NCBI GenBank assembly: GCA_003116975.1
Contig: BGKB01000262.1
Location: 124,001 to 188,000, forward strand
DNA length: 64,000 nt
Origin: Aurantiochytrium sp. KH105
Lineage: Eukaryota; Sar; Bigyra; Thraustochytrida; Thraustochytriidae
Reading direction: 5' to 3'
Below the pieces are notes generated by a model. It had not been told where the DNA came from and searched no databases. It worked only from the letters and a program-made list of their open reading frames with translations. How positions within the stretch are numbered: position 1 is the stretch's first letter; every line of letters begins with the position of its first letter. Made by a program: the position numbers and the translations under genes. This document shows positions 50,801 to 59,525 of the stretch, piece by piece.

Positions 50801-50842
50801 GACAATGAGGCTTGTGTCTTCATCTTCGTCTCTGGCAATCAT
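44897..50842 (-). CDS. Giant IQ, EF-hand, WW-like, LRR, ubiquitin-like protein
   Basis: 1981 aa from the ATG at 50842 (MIARDEDEDT). Order: Gln-rich segment near 200; IQ-like motif AATRLQATWRGFKSRH (about 284); EF-hand-like pairs, some degenerate, near 424 (SFGADGRVSREDL), 467 (DSAGDGLIPI), 766 and 800 (DTENAGSISIDAF); WW-like DETGRPYWSCRLTGERTWVKP at about 861; about 15 leucine-rich repeats at about 940-1315; another EF-hand-like stretch; coiled coils; and a C-terminal ubiquitin-like domain at about 1917-1981 (LYKGKRLADSLSM). Calmodulin binding, Ca2+ sensing and scaffold work are likely. Similar mixes occur in flagellar proteins, which would suit a group with flagellate zoospores. That role is inference. 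Confidence 0.85.
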   Translation of the reverse strand: MIARDEDEDTSLIVGDFEEDDNVYRHENGTGAGDGRGWVPPPPSEASASVFVTAPLRSRAAAADRRSWQRVSAPTRDAFGKSTALWEDGQTKAASASVKSSQQDASKNYIIAGIDCVAIVKRLRNCWLLSGESAPEANAASTALALKLSLADKAFENPEAWLDAVIQSHQQQQRQQQQEQHQTSSLMSGGDTAHSQVKVYEWEQRWASADAHEREEAAARIRSLALAIRRALVAEAAFESIETAEDTILEAVRKEGLEDKEANEDKDQGTRLVAHAATRLQATWRGFKSRHIIADLEKKELLDLEAGLAHDREAFRKRDIAKLQRIARQRATKRYELLRTQFGSDDASKDANAGPNRLRLTPGLETARLCALPKMGSIQQEMGFAFDVFIHKLWKVCVTLRAQITERDATRSLLDFEADLRELPSFGADGRVSREDLEAYFATHASSLTKHERDFFLAVLDSAGDGLIPITRVAGLARGALSDRRHLAANWAFEKLYFEPMAVPKSDRLANLIEFYTQFAPSKLEESKAQTVHQRYKDNERVNKDLFQKLYAKHAPWLSPPEHLWSRRAQRALAERHCLAPAAEVVARYRSLLDNTNNLVAEGSNTAGPLEPKTRNALLQALASLETAMQPPRGDAHGTLLSSMTRADWLTFHAELSAGIGDDEIFERIVCDANDIRREEWMQFAEKRARRDLMLRDKWAIDRILQDAEDRKMNKLRSRLSARNFEDYERDLYEVLRRVRGAFLRVCGTDRTLDNLEREFQEAPSFGDDRKLSRRDFRAALTRYGIILTREETKTLLMHYDTENAGSISIDAFFYGIRAARAARTARARVANENQTTGDIGKRQRRWTKAVRRALVPEREKHWVRYQDETGRPYWSCRLTGERTWVKPRHFERSDKAKWESETKRRVHWALQTLKKYYVQANATLDAQLAVVRSIATRVLALPSHGLSSLPQSIFASPALRQMTHLLLDGNALSAVPRALLDLRSLRYMSMCHNNITKLDAIDLRAQDSCFTNLCTLRLSHNCLQQIPKALSALSTLRELVLDHNQIATVASGALAGLELSILELSSNRIRALPEDEADWISMASKLITLNLRNNQLSTAPRPLGDCLGALVDLDLGDNRIAALPESFGSGLGSLKTLHLEGNNLLRLPSGVGRAKSLETLTLQHNALAELPDSLCSLAALRELRVNNNRLAALPDRIGDLESLKSLKLQCNRLTRLPANFASLSSLTECWLHQNDIEALPTGVPPMLEKWKLHNNRLRDLPASIGEQGSRLTHLDLAGNLIRQLPRSFYRLRALSSLRLEGNPLEERLAEVAQKGKFRTHDEENYGILLRKLIDGLKSYDLENRVDTALGVTVAQAMRESAYELQEKLQQAKEVALGVSAQRAAQRAESTGAVDEGAQGVKAAVGRGRSLTQQALARCLRRFATKEAIADRNGEISKKGFQTCIQVVGNLLTPSEVARLTARVIVNFQREDKPELVCFEAFVDSLEHVARVGSLREQPDKFAARNFEVARAVIRFCAAQHSRATTNAARRLIKSPSSTKSSARSAHSKPPRAQGSSRTGGVAKADVLKNLHERNQELDKEISQLQRNLGVAQKKATVVLEYDRLEQQRSVFGGAKSATSDRPQSAIPSRQRKSRGRGPARPSTASPQHVSPRSQRCGAANNDETEELWAALRVKNREVQALRRTLQQTQAMANHYNEEIAQEVRSVEERRKRRAKKDDTQDLSLEERERRAAEKERRKKLRGIFDRHAEKELQALGAAGVGNVGVPLSQHKRVIAKGRMIAALGDFFRQFGNGRFDASDSKEWQARLLGAVDEAFTGGQRDTKTGTFVAYDQQGKGALEWTEFLRFVGELEQRLTLTSENAAAERAQGDEREEREKKEVEEGKTSGNEREAPRVSTSPDNASSGFSVFVDFIASVSRTKTIALPSDAETVGKLKTRLAFSEALPVESIILLYKGKRLADSLSMRQAGVKAGAHVKLLMRQ

Positions 50843-52469
50843 GGAGCCGCCGCGGGGGCGTACGTCGATATCGCTTGCAAGCTGCCTCGCTCGCGTGCAA
50901 TACGATTGCGCCAAACTTCAGTTTGTAGCGCGCTTGATCGTACAAAAAACGAGCGCCGTCGCTGCAGTGGACCGCACTGCGTCAGCACCGAGTTCCTACC
51001 TGCCTGTTTTCCTAACGAGAGCTTGAAGACACCTTCGCGCCGAGCTCTTGGCGCCTCGCGTGGCTTCTATTATTTTTTTGGTCTTTCACAACGTTCGTTC
51101 GTTCGCTTGCTCGCTCGCTCGCTCGCTCACGATGTCGCTTATATACTCTATGGCTCGCTATGTCGCTCACCGCCAACCAGCAAAGCTAGCCAACTAGTTG
51201 CATGCGGCCGTCCTTATTCTCTGCGTCCCGCGTACGCTCTGCGCACGCTGTGATCCTCGCCCCACCCCCCCGTTTTAACAAGCAAGGCTGGCTTGCACGC
51301 GCTGTGCGTGCGGCAGCGGGAGCGGCCACTTGCTGCCGATGAGCGTCCTAGCCGTTGACGCGCACACCGGGGTCCCCAGTCGCCGCGCTCTCATCTCGCA
51401 CACCCACGTCCCCGCAACGCGCACCCCTGTCCCCGCGGCGAGTGCCTCAGCTCGAGGGACTCATCGCAGGCATGTTCGCGCAAGCACGATTGCGACGCGG
51501 CTGTGGGGTTCCCCTCCGTTCCTCGCCGTGCATAGGCTGGCGGCAAGAGAGGACAATCGCGTGTCTACGTTAGTGTCGACGCGGCAAGGGCAGACAGACG
51601 GCAGCCGGTCGGCGCGGCGCAGGCCCTTTTTTCTTTCGTTCACTTTCCTTCTTCGATCTCTGCGCCTCGGACCCCGCCCCGGCCCCTTCCCGAGACCGAG
51701 GCCGAGCGTGCGGTGCGGGCCGCGAGAGCTGCGCCTCCAGGCCTGCGCGAGTTTCGCGCGGCACGCTCACGCTCCCCGCGCCGGGTCCTCGATTCCTCTT
51801 TCTCTCTTTCCTCGAGTCCCTTCGAGGTCGCTCCGCTCCGCTTGGCTCCGCTTGGCTCCGCTCGTCTCCGCTTTGCTTCTCTTTCTCCGATTTCAGGTCG
51901 ACTTGCGCCAAGTCAAAGTCGCCTTCCGCCGAAGCCGATTTCCGCTTTTCTCCGTCCCTCTCGTGGCTGACTGCGCGCGGGCGCCGCTCGATTCGATTCG
52001 AATCGTCGCGCATTGCAATTTCAAAACCCAAAACCTCGCAAACCTCGAGCGGAGCGCGCCTCGGTCGGTCGGTCTCAGCCGAGCGAACGCAGCGTCGACC
52101 CCGCCGCGCCAGCGCGAGCCCGAGCCCGAGGTCGAGGCCGCGGCGTTGTGCGCTCGGGAGAGTAGCGCGGAGCTGGCCTGCCTGCAAGCGAGCGGGTGCC
52201 TCCCTCGTCCCTTCAAGTTGCGAGGCGAGCAAGGCAGAGACGGCCGGCGCATCGCGCATCGATCGTTTGCATCACGTCCAGACGTCCGAGCCAACCAACC
52301 GAACGTAGAGGCCGCGGACAGACTACGGCGTGCGGCGTAGGCAGTATCGCTCCGCGAGGAACGGCGAGCGGGTGGCTTGACGTGGGTTCGAGCCGAATTC
52401 AAGGCGAGAGAGTTTGTACAATCGCGAGGGCCTGGTCCAGCCAGATAGTCCCATTCCAGGCGTTAGGAG
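50843..52469. promoter_or_regulatory. Divergent upstream region, LRR giant/bZIP
   Basis: 1.6 kb. A (GCTC)n-type run is at about 51095-51128. The region is Arg/Ser/Pro-skewed in all frames, so the long open frame at 51330-52340 is not accepted as a gene. The bZIP 5' leader lies at the right end. Confidence 0.5.
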
Positions 52470-52480
52470 ATGCTCTTTGC

Positions 52481-52520
<40 letters not shown>

Positions 52521-53426
52521 ATACAAACGCAAGCACAGACTCTCAGGATGGAGCGGAATGCCGAGGATGGCGCTATTGTAGATAACAATTTCTTGCGCCA
52601 GTTTCTGTTGGCGCGATTCTCCAGTTCCCAGCAACAGCAGCAGCAGCAAAGACGCGCTGTCGAGGATGAGGCACGTGTTCTCGCCGAGCCGCTTCTTCGC
52701 GCCGCAGAGCAGCAACATCTTATCCAGCAGCAACAGCAACAGCAACAACGGCAGCGGCAGCAACAACAGGAAACTCAGCAAGTGAAATCGACCGTCATGC
52801 AGCAACGCGAGCAGCAAGTGGTCCCTTCGCCCGTAAAGAGTGTAACGAAAAACCCCGCACAGTGGTCATGCAATGAAGATGTCAAGCTAAAGCGTCGCCG
52901 CGAGCAAATCGCCGCAGCCTCTCGCAAATCCCGTGCCAAGCGCAAGCGGGAAATGCAGGACCTTCAAGACGCCAATCAGCAGCTCCGAGACAAGGTTGCA
53001 CGTCTTGAGGCCAAGCTTGCGCTCAAAACGAACGGCGATGATCTAGATGGCGCAAATCCCAATGCCAAGTCCGAGGACACTTCCCCGGAGCTCGATGGGA
53101 CGCTCTCGCCCCTCTCACGCAAACCTTCTGATCGCACCGATGATAACGGCTCCGAATGTTCGGGAAGGAGGCGATCACGCGCAGAGTCTGACGGGACTTC
53201 GTCTACTCTTGATGTCACCGAGAGCAGCGGCCTCGGCTCTGACCGGCTCCCCTCCCTCATCGAGGAAAATCCCGACCTCAAGCCGGTTGTTGACATGCTA
53301 CAGGAGCGTGTACAATGGCTTTTTGACAAGACCATCGAGGACGCCAAATCTGTACATGCGCAGCGTCTCGATGCAGAAACTATGGCGCTTGTGAACAAAT
53401 TGACTATGAAAATTTGCCTTCCGTAG
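52470..53426 (+). CDS. Gln-rich bZIP transcription factor with altered basic region
   Basis: 318 aa from the ATG at 52470. Poly-Gln tracts (about 5-17, 54-60, 86-105) could serve in activation. The basic region is at 141-162 (KRRREQIAAASRKSRAKRKR), followed by a zipper with leucines at 165, 172 and 179 spaced by seven. Spacing from Arg155 to the first zipper Leu is the canonical nine residues, so the register is fixed. The position of the usually invariant Asn is Ile147. A Ser/Glu-rich middle and a C-terminal helix (LKPVVDMLQERVQWLF, LDAETMALVNKL) follow. DNA binding is likely but may be of changed specificity. Target genes cannot be inferred. Confidence 0.88.
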
Positions 53427-53622
53427 ACAGGCCTTTACTTATCCTTTATAAACTTCGATTATTTCCCCTTTCTTCTCCACTTGACTCTCTTTTTTCTTTC
53501 CGAATGCGTATCTCTAGCTTTCGTGACGTGGTCGTCCTCTCTCCGACTTGAATGCCAGGCCAATCAAAAGTTATCGTTGTTTATTCATACAGTCTAAAAG
53601 TACTCACCCACTCACCAAAGCT
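53427..53622. other. Convergent spacer bZIP/SNRNP40
   Basis: 196 bp, AT-richer, 3' flanks only. Confidence 0.4.
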
Positions 53623-54765
53623 TCAAATGTCGCGTCGGTCAAGCTCTCCGAGGAAAATGCACTTGTCCACGGAGCAGGAGGCAACAATTGGCTGCGAAGG
53701 ATGAAAACGTGAGTCCAAGATAGGCCCCCGGTGGCCCGGAAGCGCAAACTCAACCTCGCCAGAGTCAAGACTCCATACATGCACCACAGACCCGCTCGAT
53801 CCAGCCGTTGCCCGGTCCTGCGAGCGCGAGACATCGCATCGCAAGAGGAGCATGCTCTTGTTTGGCAAGGGCGGCGTTCCTGTATGTGCTACCAGCGATT
53901 GCTTTTGACGAGAAGCGCCCTCGGCACGATTGCCTGCAAAAGGCCGCGCATCCCACGTCCGAACGGCGCCACTCGAGTCGTTTGTAACCAAGACGTCATC
54001 GCCCTCGCTACACGAAACGCCCGTGACCACCCCAGCAGGAGCATCCTCTGGCGCCTCCATCTCGAACAACACACTGCGCTTGCGCACGTCCCACGTACGC
54101 ACGATGCCGTCCACCGAACCTGTATGCACAAGAGGAATGGCCGTCGCTGCGGAGGAGAAGGCGCAACTTGTCACTTCAAATGGGTGCTTGAGGCGCGCAA
54201 ACGCGCGAAGTCCCTCGCGCGGGTCCCAAAGACGAAGCATCGAGTCGTCGCCTCCGCTGGCCACCGTTCCGAGAGCCGAGACCGCGGCGCAATTCACAAA
54301 GGCGCGGTGATCTCGTCGCGCTGCCACTTCCTCGCCCAGGCGGCAGTCCCAGACCCGTACGGATTTGTCTGCAGAGCAAGTCACGATCCTCTCACCGTCT
54401 TCGGTCCATGCGCCCTCTTGCACCGCGTTGGTGTGGCCTTCCAGCACGCCATAATTTGCACAGTCCTCGCCAAAGACGCGCCACAGCATGACGGTCTTGT
54501 CAGCCGACACGGACGCAAGGTTCTGGCCGTCTGGCGAGAAACGCACGCCATTGACCGCGCCCTTATGGCCCTCCAGCCGCACGATGGGCGCAAACAGATC
54601 AGAGGTGCGCGGGACCTCCACGAGCGCGCCGCCGCGGCCGGGCGCCGCGCGTTTGGCGCTGCGCTCGCCCGGCGTCGTCGTCAGCGCCGTGGACCGCGAC
54701 ATGTTCCCATCTCCGCCGGGGCCGCTCGACACCACCAGCTCTGTGTCGCGCGACCGCTTCGGCAT
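53623..54765 (-). CDS. SNRNP40: U5 snRNP 40 kDa WD40 protein
   Basis: 380 aa from the ATG at 54765 (MPKRSRDTEL). Seven WD40 repeats form a propeller. The first two read LEGHKGAVNGVRFSPDGQNLAS.SADKTVMLW and LEGHTNAVQEGAWTEDGERIVTCSADKSVRVWD, matching the SNRNP40/Spf38 order and spacing. Later repeats include RTWDVRKRSVLFEM and a final GHRGPILDSRFHP with VDKCIFLGEL. It binds PRP8 in the U5 and tri-snRNP spliceosome particles, which agrees with spliceosomal introns being present. Start upstream would need non-ATG codons. Confidence 0.92.
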   Translation of the reverse strand: MPKRSRDTELVVSSGPGGDGNMSRSTALTTTPGERSAKRAAPGRGGALVEVPRTSDLFAPIVRLEGHKGAVNGVRFSPDGQNLASVSADKTVMLWRVFGEDCANYGVLEGHTNAVQEGAWTEDGERIVTCSADKSVRVWDCRLGEEVAARRDHRAFVNCAAVSALGTVASGGDDSMLRLWDPREGLRAFARLKHPFEVTSCAFSSAATAIPLVHTGSVDGIVRTWDVRKRSVLFEMEAPEDAPAGVVTGVSCSEGDDVLVTNDSSGAVRTWDARPFAGNRAEGASRQKQSLVAHTGTPPLPNKSMLLLRCDVSRSQDRATAGSSGSVVHVWSLDSGEVEFALPGHRGPILDSRFHPSQPIVASCSVDKCIFLGELDRRDI

Positions 54766-55388
54766 CCTCGCTCCCTCCTCTGCGCCCTCCCGCTCCCGCC
54801 CCTGCTCTCGCGCGCGCGCTCCGTCTGCCCGGGCGAGCTTGGTGTTCTGGCGACTTGCTGCCAACCGCAGCGCAGCTCCTAGGATCACTACGAACGATGA
54901 CTAGGCCTACTACAACGAGGTGGGCCTGCCAGATGTGCTCCACGTCGACTCGGGAGCAGATGCAGAGCACGGGTATCTGGTGAATCAAAGGCGACCTCGG
55001 GCTTTCCGCAGCCCGCAAGGTCGCACGCGAATGACGACGCTCGGCCTGTACGAGTTCCTGGCTGGGATTTGCTTCGAGTAATTTTCATCTCGCGAGTTGC
55101 TCTCGAGGATCTTCAAGGCTTATCGTGGCAGGATGCTCTTGATGATGTGCGTGCCACGGCTGCCGATTCCACCGCGTTGTCGTTGGAGGTGGTGCCGTCC
55201 GTCTTGCTGCGCTCTCTCCGAGGACTCTCTCCCTCTCGTCAAAATTTACGAGGCCTACTACTTTGTGTGCGACTTTGTATGCCATTTATGCGTCGCATTT
55301 ATGATGCGATGGTTAGACGAGCCTCATCGTCAGGCCACGGCAGACTCGGGTCGCGCAGCTGAGCGAGAGCGACGACCGTCGAGCAGGC
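54766..55388. promoter_or_regulatory. Divergent promoter region, SNRNP40/strawberry notch
   Basis: 623 bp between two divergent starts. No repeat or gene recognised. Confidence 0.4.
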
Positions 55389-58300
55389 ATGAGCACGGAC
55401 CCCGAGGGAGAGCATGGCGCGGCGTGGGACGCCTACGTGTGCCGCAGCGGCGTGCGCGCCGGGCGGCCGCACCCTGGACACATCGTGGAACCGGCGAGTT
55501 TGGCGGCGGTGACGCTGCCGCCGCTGACGTACCCGGTCCTTGACGCGCTCGGAGAGCAGGTGGAAAGAGGCGATCTGAGCCAGCTCCAGCTCGAAGGCGT
55601 TGCCTATGCCTGCCAGAAACACCAGCACATTATGCCTGACAGAACGCGGTCGGGATTCTTCATCGGCGATGCCACGGGGACAGGCAAAGGGCGCCAGATC
55701 GCTGGCATCGTCGTGGACAACATGAGCCGCGGCAGACGGCGACACTTGTGGTGTTCCACGAGCGTAGACCTCATCAAAGACGCAATGCGGGATTTTCAGG
55801 ACCTTCATGTCAATGTCACCGTGCACAATGGCGTGCGCATGCTCGACAAGTCCAATAAGGGACTTGGCGCCAGCAAGGCCTCGCGCAAGGGGGTGCTCTT
55901 CACAACGTACGCCTCTCTAGTCTCCTCGACTGCTTCGCGCGATCGTTTTGATCAAATTGCTTCTTGGCTTGGCGACGATGAGGAATTTGAGGGCTGTCTC
56001 ATCTTCGATGAGTGCCACAAGGCCAAGAACTTTGCCGAAAAAGAGGGGAAGGGCTCCCGTGTCGCCAAGGCCGTCGTGCGCCTCCAGCGCCGTTTTCCCC
56101 GCGCGCGCTGTGTCTATGTTTCGGCCACAGGAGTTTCTGATATCAGCAACATGGCGTACATGGACCGACTGGGACTCTGGGGCAAGGGCGCTGCTTTTGA
56201 AAGTTTCGACGACTTTCGCACGTCCATGGGCAGGCGCAACATGGGCGCCCTCGAGATGCTAGCGATTGAGCTCAAGTCCACGGGCTACCACGTCAGTCGC
56301 GGGCTGTCTTTTGCAGACACAACTTTCGACCTGGTGCAAGCAAGACTCACTGCAGAGCAGCTCCGCATCTACTTTGGCGCGACAGCACTCTGGAACGACC
56401 TCCAGATCGCGTTAGAGCAGGCGATTGAGCTCGCTGGGGCATCTGGTAAATTATGGTCGCCCTTTTGGTCAGCTCATCAACGCTTCTTTAAGCAGTTGTG
56501 CGTCGCATTTAAGGTTCCTGACGTTGTCCGGCTTGCTCGGGGCGCCCTTGCCGACGGACACTGTGTCGTCATTGGCCTTCAGTCCACGGGCGAGGCTGCG
56601 GTCGACTTTTGGTCTACGGGATGCACGCCAGCGCAACGAGACAAAATTTCTGCCTGCGCAGTGGGCAATCTTGCCATTCTGAACTTTTTGCAGTCGCACT
56701 TCCCGACAGTCCATGCAGATGTCGCTGCCATGCAAGCAAAGACCCAGCAGGGCTCAAGCCAAAACGCGCTGACGAGCGCAAACAAAACACTTATGAATCT
56801 TCATGCCGAGACACACGCCAAGCTTGAGGCGATGAAATCGAGTTTTATTGCGCGCGCCACCGCGCTGGAACTTCCAGCGTCCGCCATTGACGATTTGATT
56901 CACCAACTAGGAGGGCATCGCTCCGTTGCAGAAATGACAGGCCGTCGCAACTGCATCTTGGCTGACGAATCTGCATCATCTGAGACGCCCCTGTCAGCGC
57001 ATGCAACCAGGTGCACCGTTGTCCAGCGACAAGACATTGTCGCGCGCTCCAAGCTCGCCGGACCGTTAACAGACGGCACAGCCAAGGGGAAGTTGGCAAC
57101 AACTGCTGCTGTGCCGCCATCAGCGGCAGGCAGTACCGCGTCTAGCAATGCAATAGAGATGGAATCGTTGAACATTGGCGAGAAGGAAGCCTTTATGGCA
57201 GGAAGCAAACTCGTCGCCATTATTAGCGACGCGGCGAGCACAGGCATCTCCCTGCATGCAGATCAGCGCGTGGCCAATAAGCGTCGTCGAATACATATCA
57301 CGTGCGAGCTTGCTTGGGCTGCCGACACGGCCGTGCAGCAGTTGGGCCGCTCGCACAGGTCATCGCAGGTATGCGCACCCATGTTCAAGCTCGTAACGAG
57401 CGGGATCGGCGGCGAAAACCGCTTCATTTCGGCTGTTGCCTCGCGCCTGCGTAGTCTTGGGGCGCTCACTCACGGAGATCGCCGGGCGTCCACCGCTGGT
57501 GTAGCTCTCGACGATTTCGATTTTGATTCGATCCATGGCAGGAAGGCTCTTCAAGAACTTTGCGTTCATACTTCGCGCAGTGCCGTTGTCCCCGGCGTTG
57601 CTTGGTCTCAGGTGCTGCAGCGTGTTCGTGATCTCTGGTCGAGAGCCGAAAACGCTGGAGCGACCTTTGGAACGACCGTAAACGCACTAGATACAACGAA
57701 AGATGTTCAGGAAGAGGTCGCGGTTGTTGCTGGCCAGTCTCCCAAACACTGGCCAAAGAGTGAAGCGTCCTTTGTACTGTGCGCAGCAAAGTGTCTGCGC
57801 CTCATCTTCACCAATGTGCGTGCCACCCAGGTATTTTCCTCCACAGCACTGAACCTAAACGTCAGCGAAGCGGATCGCAAGTCCGTGAAAAAATTCCTCA
57901 ACAAGCTCCTCGGCCTCCCGATTCATCTGCAGGCTTTCCTCTTTGAGTACTTTACCGCTACGCTCGACAGCATTGTAGAGCAAGCCAAGCTTGACGGTAC
58001 CTTTGACGAGGGCGTGAGCGATGTACACGCGAACTCTGTTTCCGCTGCGCAAGCTCCCGAGGTCGTATACACAGATCCAGCAACAGGAGGTGAGCTCAAG
58101 CTACACGTTCTTCGTCTTGACCGTGGTGTTTCTTTCGAATCAGCCATGGGCTGGCTGAAACGGGGTATAGAGATTGCTCGCGCCAAGGTGAAAGCACGAA
58201 AAGGTCGTGCGGCGCCCCAAGAGTTCGAAAAGTCGACCTTGTCCTCTGTATCCGAGGATTCGTCGTCCGCTGATGCAAGAGTATCCGAGTCTGCGGGGCC

Positions 58301-59360
58301 AAAGGACAATTCCTCATTTGTCGAAGAAGCCTCGGTCTTGGGCGCAGGTGGTTTTTATGTCTCGCGAAATCACTCTGTTGCAGGACAGGACTTTATGTAT
58401 GCGCTCGCGATTAAGCTTGACGCAAGATCAGAGAAATACTCAATTTTCCGTCCAAACACGGGCCGCGCTGCTTTGGAGAAAACGAAGCGCGAGCTGGACC
58501 GCACGTATAAACCAATCGGGCTCGAGCAAGCCAGGTCCATTTGGGAGAATGTCTTTGCCATGACCAAGGATGGCTGTATACATGGCCCAGACTGCCCGGA
58601 AGGCCGAAATTGTTCTTTTGGCGTGCGCGTTCAGCACGTGGGGCTTCTCACCGGCGCCGTGGTTCCGCTATGGACCCAGCTTGCTGAAGTCCTCGCGGAT
58701 CCCACGCTGGGCATTCCACGATTTGATCAACGCATGCGCGTGGTGCGTGCTCAACTCGACTCTGGCGAGCGCGCAATTGGCATCAAGTGGCACATCAATG
58801 CGCTGTCGGCTCTTCGCCACAAGTTGGCCCAGCTCAACGCGAAATTGCACAGCGTTCGTCTCGTCATTCCGAACGGGGCGCGGCAATATGGCTTCGCACT
58901 GTTTCCGGACTTGCGCATTAAAGTGCTGAGTGACGAGGCCAGAGTTGCAGGCTTGAGGCCTGATCAGATGTTGGTACAGGTGGGTGACGCTCGACTAGGG
59001 CCTGGCGCCACACGTGACCAAGCGATGGCGCTCATTCGGGAAAAATTTAATCGTGTCACGCGCGTCCTCGATCTCGTAGTGCGTGACGTTGACTCGACAC
59101 CCCTGGCAAACAAAGGCCAAACAGGAGGGGCGCCTGCAAGTGTGTTTGAGGAACCAACGCAAATTGTCCCAGCCAGCTGCAAAGCACTCGCACGTAAGCC
59201 AATGACTCTTTTGGGATTTTTTGCGAAGCAAAAGAAAAAGCGCAATGACGACGATGACTCCACATCTGCAAGCACTCAGGTAATCGACCTGCAACGAGCA
59301 TCCAAACGTTCAAGGCCAAGCGCTGCGCCCTCGAGTCCCATTGTCATTGAGCTCGACTAG
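55389..59360 (+). CDS. SBNO: Strawberry-notch family DExH helicase-like protein
   Basis: 1323 aa from the ATG at 55389. The N-terminal helicase lobe has DATGTGKGRQIAG (motif I, about 94-106) and FDECHKAKNF (DECH 207-210), each as in SBNO. The C-terminal lobe has ISDAASTGISLHAD, then QLGRSHRSSQVCAP (about 651), and RSLGALTHGDRRA. An SBNO-type tail region (IHGPDCPEGRNCSFGVRVQH, MRVVRAQLDSGERAIGIKW) follows. After it come a PDZ-like module (about 1155-1240), a PIP-box-like PMTLLGFF (about 1270) and SUMO-interaction-like VIDL and IVIEL near the C-terminus. SBNO proteins affect transcription and signalling. The C-terminal additions are not in the animal proteins as I know them. Confidence 0.93.
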   Translation: MSTDPEGEHGAAWDAYVCRSGVRAGRPHPGHIVEPASLAAVTLPPLTYPVLDALGEQVERGDLSQLQLEGVAYACQKHQHIMPDRTRSGFFIGDATGTGKGRQIAGIVVDNMSRGRRRHLWCSTSVDLIKDAMRDFQDLHVNVTVHNGVRMLDKSNKGLGASKASRKGVLFTTYASLVSSTASRDRFDQIASWLGDDEEFEGCLIFDECHKAKNFAEKEGKGSRVAKAVVRLQRRFPRARCVYVSATGVSDISNMAYMDRLGLWGKGAAFESFDDFRTSMGRRNMGALEMLAIELKSTGYHVSRGLSFADTTFDLVQARLTAEQLRIYFGATALWNDLQIALEQAIELAGASGKLWSPFWSAHQRFFKQLCVAFKVPDVVRLARGALADGHCVVIGLQSTGEAAVDFWSTGCTPAQRDKISACAVGNLAILNFLQSHFPTVHADVAAMQAKTQQGSSQNALTSANKTLMNLHAETHAKLEAMKSSFIARATALELPASAIDDLIHQLGGHRSVAEMTGRRNCILADESASSETPLSAHATRCTVVQRQDIVARSKLAGPLTDGTAKGKLATTAAVPPSAAGSTASSNAIEMESLNIGEKEAFMAGSKLVAIISDAASTGISLHADQRVANKRRRIHITCELAWAADTAVQQLGRSHRSSQVCAPMFKLVTSGIGGENRFISAVASRLRSLGALTHGDRRASTAGVALDDFDFDSIHGRKALQELCVHTSRSAVVPGVAWSQVLQRVRDLWSRAENAGATFGTTVNALDTTKDVQEEVAVVAGQSPKHWPKSEASFVLCAAKCLRLIFTNVRATQVFSSTALNLNVSEADRKSVKKFLNKLLGLPIHLQAFLFEYFTATLDSIVEQAKLDGTFDEGVSDVHANSVSAAQAPEVVYTDPATGGELKLHVLRLDRGVSFESAMGWLKRGIEIARAKVKARKGRAAPQEFEKSTLSSVSEDSSSADARVSESAGPKDNSSFVEEASVLGAGGFYVSRNHSVAGQDFMYALAIKLDARSEKYSIFRPNTGRAALEKTKRELDRTYKPIGLEQARSIWENVFAMTKDGCIHGPDCPEGRNCSFGVRVQHVGLLTGAVVPLWTQLAEVLADPTLGIPRFDQRMRVVRAQLDSGERAIGIKWHINALSALRHKLAQLNAKLHSVRLVIPNGARQYGFALFPDLRIKVLSDEARVAGLRPDQMLVQVGDARLGPGATRDQAMALIREKFNRVTRVLDLVVRDVDSTPLANKGQTGGAPASVFEEPTQIVPASCKALARKPMTLLGFFAKQKKKRNDDDDSTSASTQVIDLQRASKRSRPSAAPSSPIVIELD

Positions 59361-59525
59361 ACTTCATTCACTGTGTCGCAAACTGACCATGAGCGTGTGA
59401 TTAAGGGAGCGAGGGAGCAAGGTTACTTCTTCTTTCCTCTTCATAACCTTCCAAGAAGGAATTTACATAGTTGTGTGGTGAAGTGAATTGAAGTGTAGTG
59501 AAGTGAAGTGAAGCTAATTATATTT
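59361..59525. other. Convergent spacer with (GAAGT)-type microsatellite
   Basis: 165 bp containing GAAGT repeats at about 59478-59513. Confidence 0.45.

Noticed and set aside
51330-52340. 336-codon plus-strand frame upstream of the bZIP gene
   Set aside because: Composition of GC-rich noncoding DNA, no domain, and it would overlap the promoter region of two divergent genes.
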